Shown piece after piece: positions 1 through 7,687 of a stretch of 19,041 nt of DNA. Made by a program: the position numbers and the translations under genes. A model generated the notes under the pieces. That model had not been told where the DNA came from and ran no database searches. It was given only the letters and a program-made list of their open reading frames with translations. The stretch spans positions 1 to 19,041 of the forward strand of contig JAYVSS010000348.1 of NCBI GenBank assembly GCA_043775075.1, in the 5' to 3' direction. Position 1 is the first letter of the stretch, and the number at the start of each line of letters is the position of its first letter. Origin of the DNA: JANLQX01 sp043775075. Its GTDB lineage: Bacteria; Actinomycetota; Acidimicrobiia; Acidimicrobiales; JANYDT01.

Positions 1-1
1 A

Positions 2-547
2 CGACTCGATCTATTCGGGGTGATCGTGATTGCGGCGGTCTCGTCCCTCGGTGGGGGACTGCTGCGCGACGTCCTTCTCGGCGATACACCTCCGGTGGCG
101 CTGCAGGACTGGCGCTACGTCGTCGCCCCCGTACCGGCCGCCCTGGTCGTGTTTTTTCGAGCTTCAGGCGTGCAACGACTCCGACGGGCCTTGCTCGTTC
201 TCGACGCCGCCGGACTCGGATTGTTCGCCGTGGCCGGGGCAGAAAAGGCCCTGCGATCCGGGCTCGGCGTGCTCGCGGCAATTGGGATCGGCGTGATCTC
301 CGCGGTTGGCGGTGGCGTGATTCGAGATGTGCTGTTGCGCGAGATCCCGGTGATCTTGCGTAAGGAGATCTACGCCACTGCGGCGATGCTCGGCGCCGCC
401 GTAGTGGCGCTCGGGGACCATCTCGATCTGCGCCGCACCCCGGTGGCCCTGATTGGCGCGGCGATCGTCAGCGCCACGAGGTTGCTCGCCCTGAGGCGCG
501 GATGGAACGTGGTGGTGGCCGAACCCGATCCGACGCTCACCACCTGA
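2..547 (+). CDS. TRIC/UPF0126 family membrane protein (5' truncated by window edge)
   Basis: This is the C-terminal part of a trimeric intracellular cation channel-type protein (UPF0126, YadS/YicG family), an inner-membrane protein of about 200 residues proposed to conduct small cations. The frame is open to the window edge: RLDLFG precedes the first GTG, as expected inside the first family repeat, so the true start is upstream and roughly 30 residues are missing. Both family glycine motifs are visible, SLGGGLLRDVLLGDTPP in the first half and AVGGGVIRDVLLREIP in the second, each followed by hydrophobic membrane segments. The stop lies 8 bp from the stop of the convergent peptidase gene. The family call is confident; the transported substrate is not known from sequence. 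Confidence 0.9.
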   Translation, partial: RLDLFGVIVIAAVSSLGGGLLRDVLLGDTPPVALQDWRYVVAPVPAALVVFFRASGVQRLRRALLVLDAAGLGLFAVAGAEKALRSGLGVLAAIGIGVISAVGGGVIRDVLLREIPVILRKEIYATAAMLGAAVVALGDHLDLRRTPVALIGAAIVSATRLLALRRGWNVVVAEPDPTLTT

Positions 548-555
548 CGGCGTTC

Positions 556-2793
556 TCAACCGAGTTCGCGGCGCAGGAACTCGACCTGGAGGAGCAGCAG
601 ATTTTCGGCCACTTCTTCCTGTGGAGTCATGTGGGTCACGCCGGAGAGCGGGAGGACGAAGTGGGTGCGTCCAGCGGCGAGCAGGCGAGATGACAGTTGC
701 AGGGTGTGAGCCGCGACCACGTTGTCATCAGCCAAACCGTGAATGAGCAACAGCGGTCGACGCAGCGTGGCGGCCAGCGGGAAGAGCGACGACCGCTCGT
801 AGGCCGCCGGGTTCTCCAAGGGGAGACCGAGGTATCGCTCGGTGTACCCCGTGTCGTAGAGGCCCCAATCCGTGACCGGCGCCCCGGCCACGGCGGCGTG
901 AAAAACGTCGGGCCGCTTGAGTACGGCCAACGCTGCGAGGTAGCCGCCAAAGGACCAGCCGCGGATACCAACCCGAGCGAGGTCAATCTGCGGATATTGC
1001 GCCGCCGCTTCATGCAACGCCGTGACCTGATCGTCCAGCACCGGTCCGGCGAAATCGCCGGCGATGGCCCGCTCCCAGACCGGTCCAACGCCCGGCGTTC
1101 CCCGCCCGTCCGCGACGATGACGATGAACCCCTGATCGGCCAACCATTGCGAAGACGCATGAGCATTGCGCGACGCCACCACTCGGGCCGCGTGCGGCCC
1201 ACCGTAGGAGTCCATGATCACCGGCAATTTTGCCAGCGGATCACCGAACCGTTCAACGTCTGTGGGGAAGAAGATGCAGCACGGAATGGCGCGAGGTCCG
1301 GCTCGGAAGAACGTGGGACGGGGGCGCACGCTGGGGACTGCGGCGTGATTGATAACTGCCACGCTCGACGAACCATCGTGCAACACATGATCTGCGCGCT
1401 GGCGATGAAGCGAGGCTGATCGAACGACGGACACGGCGCCGTTCGTCACCACATCGTGCACACCCGGATCGTCGTCGCCTCCGGCCAGCACGGTAATGGG
1501 CGAGGTGTCATCTAGCGAAATGCTCAGCACGCTTAGCACCCCGGGGTCGGCCGGAATCGACAGGCCCTCGATCGGCCGAGAGGCGTTGGCGACCACAATC
1601 ACGCGATCACCGCTAACGCTGACAACGCGACGTACCTGCAAATTGGCCGGTGTGAGCAGGAAGGCCCCCGGCTTGTTCGGGGTCACCCGAACCAAAGCGC
1701 GCGTACCTTCCGGGTCCTCGTAGGTACCGGACTCGATCGGCGTGGGGAGCCCGGCGGGCGTGGTAGCCATCACGTGGGTGTCGCTGGTGAGAAGGAGATC
1801 ATCGTCGGGCAAGCGAATCGGCGCACCGCTGGCCAGCTCGACCCAGACGTCCTCGTGAACTTCATGGAGGGTGGTGAACCGGCCGGAGTCGGGTGCGGCA
1901 TCGACAATGCGGAGATGGCGCTGCGGCCGATCAAGCAAGGTGAGCGTGAGGCCAATTGTTGTCCATTGGGCGTCGACCAGGTACGGAAACTCGTGGTGGG
2001 ACCAGGTGATGTCGACCCGTGATTGGTCGGTCACTGAGATGACGGCTAACGAGAGCAGCGCGTTGTTGGTGCCGGCCGCCGGGTAGCGATGGGTGACTGA
2101 TGGTCGCTCGGGATGCGCCGGATCGGCGATGTTCCACACGTTGACCGGCGTGACGTCGACCCGCTCGGCCAGCACGTGGGTGGAGTCCGGTGACCACCAA
2201 TGCCCTCGGTATCGGTTGAGTTCCTCCGCGGCCACGAAGTCGACGACCCCCCACGACACATTGTCCTCGGCCTCGCCCGCCAGAAGCCGGTCATCGTTCG
2301 CGCTGCCCTGCACGCTTACTACCCGTAAACAACGATCGCTCACGTAGGCCACGTGGGCGCCGTCAGGGGAGAGGCGCGGGTCGTAACCGCCGGGCTTGGT
2401 GGCCAGAGTGGTGGTTTCCCCGGAGCTCAGGTCGGCGACGATGAGAATTCCGTTGAGGGCGAACACGGCGAGCGAGCAGGCGGCGTCGACATCGAAAGCG
2501 GTGATGCCCGAGGCCTGTTCGCGCAGTCGTTCACGGCGCGCCAGTTCCGCCGCGGGCAGAGTGCCGTCGGCCCGCACGTCGAGATTGAGCGGATCAACGA
2601 CAAGGCGCTCGTGCCACGAACCGTCGGCCATCTTGTCCAGGCACCACAACCGATTGTTGGGATCGCCGTCTCCAAGAGAGCGCAGGAATACGACTCGGGT
2701 GCCGTCGGCATTGGGTCGGAACGACTTCGGCTCTCCACACGTGAACCGGCGAGTGCGGGCGTATTGACGGGGGAACGACTCAGATACGACCAT
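556..2793 (-). CDS. Dipeptidyl-peptidase IV-like serine peptidase (S9 family), cytosolic
   Basis: The 745-residue protein fits the family length. It has an N-terminal beta-propeller (about 1-480) and a C-terminal alpha/beta-hydrolase domain. The propeller holds a paired-glutamate motif (AAEELNRYRGHWWSPD, Glu190-Glu191), which in DPP IV binds the free N-terminus of the substrate. This favours dipeptide release over acylaminoacyl- or oligopeptidase activity. The nucleophile motif is GWSFGGY (Ser614), the acid is in HGLADDNV (about 689-690), and the histidine is in GVTHMTP (His721). No signal peptide or membrane anchor is seen, so it is probably cytoplasmic and acts in peptide turnover. The ATG at 2793 was chosen because upstream in-frame residues are Arg/Gly-rich, do not resemble the family and would run antisense through the divergent dehydrogenase gene. 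No strong Shine-Dalgarno is visible. Confidence 0.92.
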   Translation of the reverse strand: MVVSESFPRQYARTRRFTCGEPKSFRPNADGTRVVFLRSLGDGDPNNRLWCLDKMADGSWHERLVVDPLNLDVRADGTLPAAELARRERLREQASGITAFDVDAACSLAVFALNGILIVADLSSGETTTLATKPGGYDPRLSPDGAHVAYVSDRCLRVVSVQGSANDDRLLAGEAEDNVSWGVVDFVAAEELNRYRGHWWSPDSTHVLAERVDVTPVNVWNIADPAHPERPSVTHRYPAAGTNNALLSLAVISVTDQSRVDITWSHHEFPYLVDAQWTTIGLTLTLLDRPQRHLRIVDAAPDSGRFTTLHEVHEDVWVELASGAPIRLPDDDLLLTSDTHVMATTPAGLPTPIESGTYEDPEGTRALVRVTPNKPGAFLLTPANLQVRRVVSVSGDRVIVVANASRPIEGLSIPADPGVLSVLSISLDDTSPITVLAGGDDDPGVHDVVTNGAVSVVRSASLHRQRADHVLHDGSSSVAVINHAAVPSVRPRPTFFRAGPRAIPCCIFFPTDVERFGDPLAKLPVIMDSYGGPHAARVVASRNAHASSQWLADQGFIVIVADGRGTPGVGPVWERAIAGDFAGPVLDDQVTALHEAAAQYPQIDLARVGIRGWSFGGYLAALAVLKRPDVFHAAVAGAPVTDWGLYDTGYTERYLGLPLENPAAYERSSLFPLAATLRRPLLLIHGLADDNVVAAHTLQLSSRLLAAGRTHFVLPLSGVTHMTPQEEVAENLLLLQVEFLRRELG

Positions 2794-2913
2794 CCACCGA
2801 GCGTAGGCAACGGCGCCGGGTCGTCTTGACGACGCGCGTCGCGCTCGATGCCCACACCAGCTTCGGCCGCCGCTGATGCCGCGGGCCGCCTCCCCACGTT
2901 CTACTCTCGGCGG
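2794..2913. promoter_or_regulatory. Divergent intergenic region (peptidase / SDR)
   Basis: This 120-bp gap separates the divergent starts of the DPP IV-like peptidase and the short-chain dehydrogenase, so promoters for both must lie in or near it. I could not pick convincing -35/-10 boxes or an operator palindrome. Confidence 0.4.
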
Positions 2914-3669
2914 ATGTCCTTGACCGTTGCCCCCGGAGCCGTCGTCGTCATAACCGGAGCGGCCTCGGGCATCGGCCGAGCGGCCGCTTCGGTATTTGCC
3001 GCCGCCGGCGCCGGTGTGCTGGTTGCCGATATGGACGCCAACGCAGCGTCGTCGGTGGCCGCTGCACTCGTGGCCGAAGGTCACCGGGCACTGGCGATGC
3101 GGGTAGACGTAACCGACCCTGACCATCAGCGCTCGATGTTTGAACTGGCCCAACAGGAACTCGGTCGGGTTGACTACGTATTGGCCAATGCCGGGATCAT
3201 GACCGGCGCGCCGGACTATCCGGACGCCTCACCCGAGCAGGTCGCCCGAGTGGTGTCGGTCAACCTCATCGGTGTTATGCACACATGCCAAATCGCCCTG
3301 CCCTATCTGAAGGCCAGCGGTGGCGGAAGCATCGTATGCACCGCTTCCACCAGCGCCCTTGCTCCGATGGCGGGCGATCCTATCTACGCCTCCACCAAGG
3401 CGGGCGTGGTGCACTTCGTGAAGTCCTGCGCCGGATGGCAGGAGCGTCACGGGGTGCGCATCAACACCATCCTGCCGGGAATGGTGGACACTCCGATCGT
3501 GGGAAAGACCGGCGACGGCACCACTCCGGCGGCATGGCTCAAGCCGGCGCTCCTCGCCCTCACCATGCTCCGCCCCGAAGCCCTCGGTCAGGCCATGCTC
3601 GAACTAGCGCTGGACGAAACGGCATGTGGCACCGCCGTGGCCGTCATGAATCCCGAGATGCAGAAGTAA
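2914..3669 (+). CDS. Short-chain dehydrogenase/reductase (SDR), classical type
   Basis: This 251-residue Rossmann-fold oxidoreductase has the classical SDR length. It shows the nucleotide motif TGAASGIG (14-21), NAG (92-94), Asn117, catalytic Ser145, and Tyr158-xxx-Lys162 (YASTK) at standard spacing. It also has the post-catalytic motif ILPGMVDTP. The acidic residues closing strand 2 (VADMD, 37-41) suggest NAD(H) rather than NADP(H). The ATG at 2914 puts the Rossmann motif at the usual distance; an in-frame ATG at 2848 would add an alanine-rich leader within the divergent promoter gap and is less likely. The substrate cannot be told from sequence; neighbours give no clear pathway. Confidence 0.92.
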   Translation: MSLTVAPGAVVVITGAASGIGRAAASVFAAAGAGVLVADMDANAASSVAAALVAEGHRALAMRVDVTDPDHQRSMFELAQQELGRVDYVLANAGIMTGAPDYPDASPEQVARVVSVNLIGVMHTCQIALPYLKASGGGSIVCTASTSALAPMAGDPIYASTKAGVVHFVKSCAGWQERHGVRINTILPGMVDTPIVGKTGDGTTPAAWLKPALLALTMLRPEALGQAMLELALDETACGTAVAVMNPEMQK

Positions 3670-3711
3670 GCGCGCTGCCTACATCATTCGGCAAGGAGAG
3701 ATGCCGGTGTA

Positions 3712-4179
3712 CTACTTCAGGTTGGCGGCGCTGGCCTTGATGGCCCGGACCAGTTCCGGGGACTGCTTGAACGTCATGCCCGTGGCTGAACGATGGGCGT
3801 AGATGATGCGTCCGGCCGGATCCACAACAAACACCGATCGACGATAGAACCCGAGCGGACCAAGCACGCCGTAGAGCTTGCCCACCGACTTGTCGTCGTC
3901 GGCCAGGAGTGGAAAGGCAAAGCCACCTTGGCGCTCGCTGAACCTCTCGTGGCTCTCCACGCCCTGGGGCGAGAGCCCGAGCACCTGAGCGTTGAGGCCG
4001 TCGAACTCCTCGTGATCGCGGGTATAGCTGTTCAGCTGCATCGTGCAGACAGGGGAATTGTCTCCCGGATAGAACGCCAACACCACGTGATGGCCGCGGT
4101 ATGACGACAGCGTGTACTCCCGGGAATCTGTTCCGGCCAGGGTAAAATCGGGTGCTTCATCTCCAACGGCGACAGCCAT
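3712..4179 (-). CDS. Peroxiredoxin, BCP/AhpE-like, single cysteine
   Basis: The 155-residue thioredoxin-fold peroxidase reduces peroxides by way of a peroxidatic cysteine. The active-site loop FYPGDNSPVCT carries Pro38, Ser42 and Cys45 (the PxxxS/TxxC motif), and an arginine precedes the FVVDPAG strand as in the family. No other cysteine is present, so it would act as a 1-Cys enzyme needing an external thiol such as mycothiol or mycoredoxin (inference). The ATG at 4179 gives the standard MAVAVGDEAPDF opening; a longer frame to 4218 adds 13 unlike residues including one cysteine. It lies 79 bp downstream of the rRNA methyltransferase on the same strand and may be co-transcribed. Confidence 0.93.
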   Translation of the reverse strand: MAVAVGDEAPDFTLAGTDSREYTLSSYRGHHVVLAFYPGDNSPVCTMQLNSYTRDHEEFDGLNAQVLGLSPQGVESHERFSERQGGFAFPLLADDDKSVGKLYGVLGPLGFYRRSVFVVDPAGRIIYAHRSATGMTFKQSPELVRAIKASAANLK

Positions 4180-4258
4180 GAGCGTCACGTTATCGGGCAG
4201 TTCATGAGAGCACCTCAATCGCTCGGTGTGACGTTCGTCGACGAGCCGCGAAATCCAA

Positions 4259-5071
4259 TCAGAGACTTCGTTGCCGCACCGCTTCGAACAACGTGATCAG
4301 CGTGGCGGCGGCGACGTTGAGCGAATCCGCCTGCCCGGCCATGGGAATGACCACGGTCTCGTTGGCGGCCGCCAACCACTCGTCGGAGAGACCGTGCATC
4401 TCCGAGCCCATGACCACCGCTAACGAACCCCGCAGATCGGCCTCGGTGTACACCCGGCTGGCGGCGGGGGTGGTGGCCACGGTCCTGATCTTTTTCGCTC
4501 GTAGGAATTCGATGACCTCCGAGGACGGAGCGACCACAATCGGCACGGCAAACAGCACGCCGGTCGAGGACCTGACGACGTTCGGATTGAACATATCGGT
4601 AACCGGATCGCACAGCATCACGGCCTCGATACCGGCGGCGTCAGCCGAGCGAAGAATGGTGCCGAGGTTGCCCGGTTTCTCAATCGCTTCGACGACCAAC
4701 AGGAACGGCTCGGACGATAGCTGCGAGCCCAACCACGCCAGGCTGTAGTGCCATTGGGGAACAACGGCGAGCAGTCCGTCCGGACGATCTCTATATGCGC
4801 ACTTGGCAAATGCCTCGCGGCCCAACTCAATTTCCGCCGCGCCACCTGCGACGGCATCGCTGATAAGCGCGCGTTCGTTTTCCCCCTGGAACCACCCGGG
4901 CGAAACGTAGAGTTCAGTGGCAGCCGTCCCCTGATCGAGCATGCGCCGAATAGCCCGATATCCCTCAACGATGAATACGCCCTCGTCGTCTCGGTTGCGG
5001 CGATCACGAAGCTTCACCAGTCGTTTGACACGTGGGTTCGTCACCGAGGTGATGACCTCACGCTCACTCAT
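4259..5071 (-). CDS. SpoU/TrmH-family RNA 2'-O-methyltransferase
   Basis: The 270-residue SPOUT enzyme transfers methyl from S-adenosylmethionine to a ribose 2'-OH of rRNA or tRNA. The N-terminal part (about 1-105) is the substrate-binding SpoU_sub_bind-type domain, including FIVEGYRAIRRML. The knotted catalytic domain shows motif 1 (EKPGNLGTILRSADAAG, with Asn135 and Arg141), motif 2 (VVMGSEMHGLS, 219-229) and motif 3 (IPMAGQADSLNVAAA, 242-256). The arrangement resembles the 23S rRNA methyltransferases RlmB and TsnR, but the exact target is not readable. The start lies 9 bp after the yebC stop, so the two are probably translationally linked. Confidence 0.93.
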   Translation of the reverse strand: MSEREVITSVTNPRVKRLVKLRDRRNRDDEGVFIVEGYRAIRRMLDQGTAATELYVSPGWFQGENERALISDAVAGGAAEIELGREAFAKCAYRDRPDGLLAVVPQWHYSLAWLGSQLSSEPFLLVVEAIEKPGNLGTILRSADAAGIEAVMLCDPVTDMFNPNVVRSSTGVLFAVPIVVAPSSEVIEFLRAKKIRTVATTPAASRVYTEADLRGSLAVVMGSEMHGLSDEWLAAANETVVIPMAGQADSLNVAAATLITLFEAVRQRSL

Positions 5072-5080
5072 GAACCGGGC

Positions 5081-5842
5081 TCAGGAAAGGGTGGCGAGGA
5101 TCTCGTCCGAGATATCGAAGTTCACGTAGATCTCCGCCACATCGTCGAGATCGTCCAGCGCGTCGACCATCTTCAGCACCTTCTTGGCGTCGTCGGCATT
5201 CAGCGGCACCAGGTTCTCGGCCACCATCGGTCGATCGACTGAGTCAAACACAATCCCCGCGTCAGTAAGCGCGCTGCACACTTCGCCGACGGATGTGGGG
5301 GCGCAGCGAACCTCGAACATGTCGCCCTGATCGATGAGGTCATCGGCGCCAGCCTCGGCGGCAATGAGGAGCAGCTCGTCTTCGGTGATCATGCCGCCGA
5401 CCTTCCTTTTCGGCACCATGATCACGCCGCGGCGGGCAAACTGCCATGCCACCGCCCCCGGCTCGGCGATCGATCCGCCGTTCTTCGAGAATGCCGCCCG
5501 CACGTCGCCGGCCGCTCGGTTGCGGTTGTCGGTTTCCACTTCCACGAGAAGCGCACAGCCGCCCGGGGCGTACCCCTCGTAGAGAATGTTCTCGGTCTGA
5601 ATGTCCGCCTTCAACTCACCGGTGCCCCGCTTGATGGCGAGGGTTATTTTGTCACTCGGTAACTGTTCGGCCTTGCCCTTGGTAATCATCGTGCGCAACG
5701 TGGCGTTGGAGCCCGGATCACCACCACCTTCGCGGGCGGCAACCTCGATATTGCGGACGAGCTTGGCCCACAACTTGCCTCGGGCTTTGTCTGCGGCGCC
5801 CTTCTTGTGTTTGATCGTTGCCCATTTGCTATGGCCGGACAT
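5081..5842 (-). CDS. yebC: YebC/PmpR-family protein
   Basis: This 253-residue protein matches the YebC/PmpR family along its length, opening with the hallmark MSGHSKWATIKHKKGAADKARG. It also has the typical LYEGYAPGG segment and an acidic C-terminal domain. The family was first described as DNA-binding regulators; some members are now known to relieve ribosome stalling at proline-rich stretches. Which applies here cannot be read. The ATG is preceded by a strong GAGGAG 7 nt upstream, and the start codon lies inside the 3' end of pdxT (14-bp overlap), so expression is probably coupled to PLP synthase. The order pdxS-pdxT-yebC is also found near each other in mycobacteria. Confidence 0.97.
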   Translation of the reverse strand: MSGHSKWATIKHKKGAADKARGKLWAKLVRNIEVAAREGGGDPGSNATLRTMITKGKAEQLPSDKITLAIKRGTGELKADIQTENILYEGYAPGGCALLVEVETDNRNRAAGDVRAAFSKNGGSIAEPGAVAWQFARRGVIMVPKRKVGGMITEDELLLIAAEAGADDLIDQGDMFEVRCAPTSVGEVCSALTDAGIVFDSVDRPMVAENLVPLNADDAKKVLKMVDALDDLDDVAEIYVNFDISDEILATLS

Positions 5843-6626
5843 GGCGGTGCTCCTCAGAGAGTTCAGAGAGTTCAGAGAGTTCAGAGAGTTGAGAGTGTGG
5901 CGACGGGAATGGCGGAAAGGCGAGAGTCAGAAACAACTGATGTATGCGTACATCAGAAGTGAGTTCGGGATGAAAGGAAGCGCACAGAATATTGCCCTGG
6001 GCGCCACCCCGCACGAGAACGGCGGAGTTATCGCACGTGGCAAGCACTTCGACCGACGGGCCGTGAGCGTCAACCTTGGGGGCTCGGATGAACACCGCAC
6101 GAAACGGTTCGTCCAGACCGACGACGGCAAGATCGGCCTCGAAAGAATCGACTTGACGGCCGTATCCGTTGCGCCGCACGGCAAGATCGATGGCGTTGAA
6201 CGATCGTTGATCGGGGCGTCCGTCGGTGATCTCGCGTGAAAGCAAGATCATCCCGGCGCACGTGCCGAACACCGGAAAACCGGCGGCGAGGCGAGCGGCG
6301 AGTGCATCGAACAGGCCGCTCGATGCCAGAAGCTTCGACATCGTGGTGGATTCCCCGCCGGGCATGGCGAGAGCATCGACCGAAGCCAACTGAGCCGGTG
6401 TCCGCACGTCGACCGTCTCACACCCGAGGCGGCTCAGTGCCACTCGGTGCTCGGCGAACGCGCCCTGGAGGGCGAGCACGCCGACGCGTCGACCAACCCA
6501 CGGGGCGTCGTCGACAGCAACGGACTGGAGCTGGGTTTCGTGCGGCCGCAGCCACCCGCCAGGAGCGAGGTCCGATGGGCGATCAGAAGGACGAGCGGCG
6601 AGACCCACCTGGGGGCCTCGCTTCAT
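5829..6626 (-). CDS. pdxT: Pyridoxal 5'-phosphate synthase glutaminase subunit PdxT
   Basis: PdxT hydrolyses glutamine and channels ammonia to PdxS for vitamin B6 (PLP) synthesis. The class-I glutaminase core runs from VGVLALQGAFAEH (about 48) to HPELTSD (about 225). It contains PGGEST (89-94), nucleophile Cys123 in GTCAGM, and His219/Glu221 in FHPEL. At 265 residues it is longer than the usual ~190-200. The first ~47 residues are Arg/Pro-rich and unlike the family, and the C-terminus ends with an (LSE)n tail from a 9-bp repeat. No ATG, GTG or TTG lies closer than 40 codons upstream of the core, so the start is the ATG at 6626 or the GTG at 6608, which has a GAGG-like site before it. It overlaps yebC by 14 bp and follows pdxS by 99 bp. 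Confidence 0.93.
   Translation of the reverse strand: MKRGPQVGLAARPSDRPSDLAPGGWLRPHETQLQSVAVDDAPWVGRRVGVLALQGAFAEHRVALSRLGCETVDVRTPAQLASVDALAMPGGESTTMSKLLASSGLFDALAARLAAGFPVFGTCAGMILLSREITDGRPDQRSFNAIDLAVRRNGYGRQVDSFEADLAVVGLDEPFRAVFIRAPKVDAHGPSVEVLATCDNSAVLVRGGAQGNILCASFHPELTSDVRIHQLFLTLAFPPFPSPHSQLSELSELSELSEEHRHVRP
5850..5855 (-). promoter_or_regulatory. Ribosome-binding site of yebC
   Basis: On the minus strand this reads GAGGAG with a 7-nt spacer to the yebC ATG. It sits within the pdxT reading frame and its last base abuts the 9-bp repeat array, so repeat copy number could alter the mRNA structure around it. Confidence 0.75.
5855..5890. repeat. 9-bp tandem repeat, four perfect copies
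   Basis: The unit CAGAGAGTT (plus strand) occurs four times without a mismatch at 5855-5863, 5864-5872, 5873-5881 and 5882-5890, followed by a decayed copy. It is inside the pdxT 3' end, where each unit encodes Leu-Ser-Glu. As 9 is a multiple of 3, copy changes would lengthen or shorten the tail without frameshift. Confidence 0.95.
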
Positions 6627-6725
6627 CGCTCGTTCGCCCGGCGTTCACATCTCTTATTCTGGCATTGCTGAGCACTACCCGCAGGCAACGCCCGACGAGT
6701 GTTCCCCTCACCACCGGGAAATGAA

Positions 6726-7616
6726 CTACCAGCCGCGCTCGGCATACTTCACGTCGAGCTTGCCAATCTCCAAGCCCGGCATGAGGTGACCGAGGCCGCG
6801 CGACACCTTGGCGAGAATTGAGGCGTCCTGGAAGTGGGTGGCCGCTTCCACGATGGCCTTGCCTACGGTGGACGGATCTTCGGACTCGAAGATGCCCGAA
6901 CCCACGAAGACCGCCTCGGCCCCGAGCTGCATACACAATGCGGCGTCCGCCGGCGTGGCCACGCCGCCGGCGGAGAACAACGGCACGGGGAGCTTGCCCG
7001 TTTCGGCAATTTCGGCGATCAATTCGTAGGGTGCCTGGAGGTCCTTGGCCCATCCGAACAGCTCAGCCGAATCGGCCTGGGTAATCTTTTTAATATCGCC
7101 GGTGATCGAGCGCATATGACGAACGGCTTCGACGATGTTGCCGGTGCCTGCCTCACCCTTAGACCGGATCATGCAGGCGCCCTCGGAGATACGACGAAGC
7201 GCCTCACCCAAATTGGTGGCGCCGCACACAAATGGAATAGTGAACTTCCACTTATCGATGTGATGCGCCTCATCGGCTGGGGTCAACACTTCGGACTCGT
7301 CGATGTAGTCAACGCCGAGGGCCTGCAGGATTTGCGCCTCCACGAAATGGCCGATGCGGGCCTTGGCCATGACCGGAATGGTGCAGACGGCCTGGATCTC
7401 TTGGATCATTTGGGGATCGCTCATTCGGGCCACGCCACCATCACGACGGATGCGCGACGGAATGCGCTCGAGCGCCATGACTGCGGTGGCCCCCGCGTCC
7501 TCGGCGATCTTGGCCTGCTCCACATTCATGACATCCATGATCACGCCGCCCTTCAGCATCTCGGCGAGGCCGCGCTTGACCCGGGCAGTACCGACGGAAC
7601 GTGATGTTTCAGACAT
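6726..7616 (-). CDS. pdxS: Pyridoxal 5'-phosphate synthase lyase subunit PdxS
   Basis: PdxS condenses ribose 5-phosphate, glyceraldehyde 3-phosphate and PdxT-derived ammonia into PLP. The 296-residue protein has full family length and is a close match throughout. Asp28 lies in the MDVMN motif, Lys85 in MAKARIGHF forms the substrate Schiff base, and Lys153 in RSKGEAGTGN is the second catalytic lysine. The C-terminal phosphate site is seen in FSAGGVATPADAAL and VFVGSGIF. The ATG at 7616 gives the family N-terminus; an in-frame extension to 7697 would run into the divergent promoter. It heads the minus-strand run pdxS-pdxT-yebC and no Shine-Dalgarno is obvious, so it may be leaderless (inference). 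Confidence 0.97.
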   Translation of the reverse strand: MSETSRSVGTARVKRGLAEMLKGGVIMDVMNVEQAKIAEDAGATAVMALERIPSRIRRDGGVARMSDPQMIQEIQAVCTIPVMAKARIGHFVEAQILQALGVDYIDESEVLTPADEAHHIDKWKFTIPFVCGATNLGEALRRISEGACMIRSKGEAGTGNIVEAVRHMRSITGDIKKITQADSAELFGWAKDLQAPYELIAEIAETGKLPVPLFSAGGVATPADAALCMQLGAEAVFVGSGIFESEDPSTVGKAIVEAATHFQDASILAKVSRGLGHLMPGLEIGKLDVKYAERGW

Positions 7617-7687
7617 GTGATCGAGCTTACGACGGTGCCCTTGATACTTCCGTCGGATTGTTCCCTCCGTCTGCGACAGCGGTGGCG
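7617..7687. promoter_or_regulatory. Divergent promoter region pdxS / RNB gene
   Basis: This gap of about 70 bp separates the divergent starts of pdxS and the RNB-domain gene and must hold their 5' signals. No clear MocR/PdxR-type direct repeats or -35/-10 pair were recognised. Confidence 0.35.

Noticed and set aside
697..1419. 240-codon plus-strand open frame
   Set aside because: It is antisense to the well-supported peptidase gene and has no recognisable domain; long shadow frames are common at this GC content.
2794..3153. N-terminal extension of the peptidase frame to 3153 (120 more residues)
   Set aside because: The residues are Gly/Arg/His-rich, unlike the family, and run antisense through the SDR coding region; the family-like start is ATG 2793.
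3689..3706. Inverted repeat CGGCA/TGCCG between the SDR and peroxiredoxin stops as a bidirectional terminator
   Set aside because: Only 5 bp of stem with an 8-nt loop and no T-run on either strand; too weak to call.
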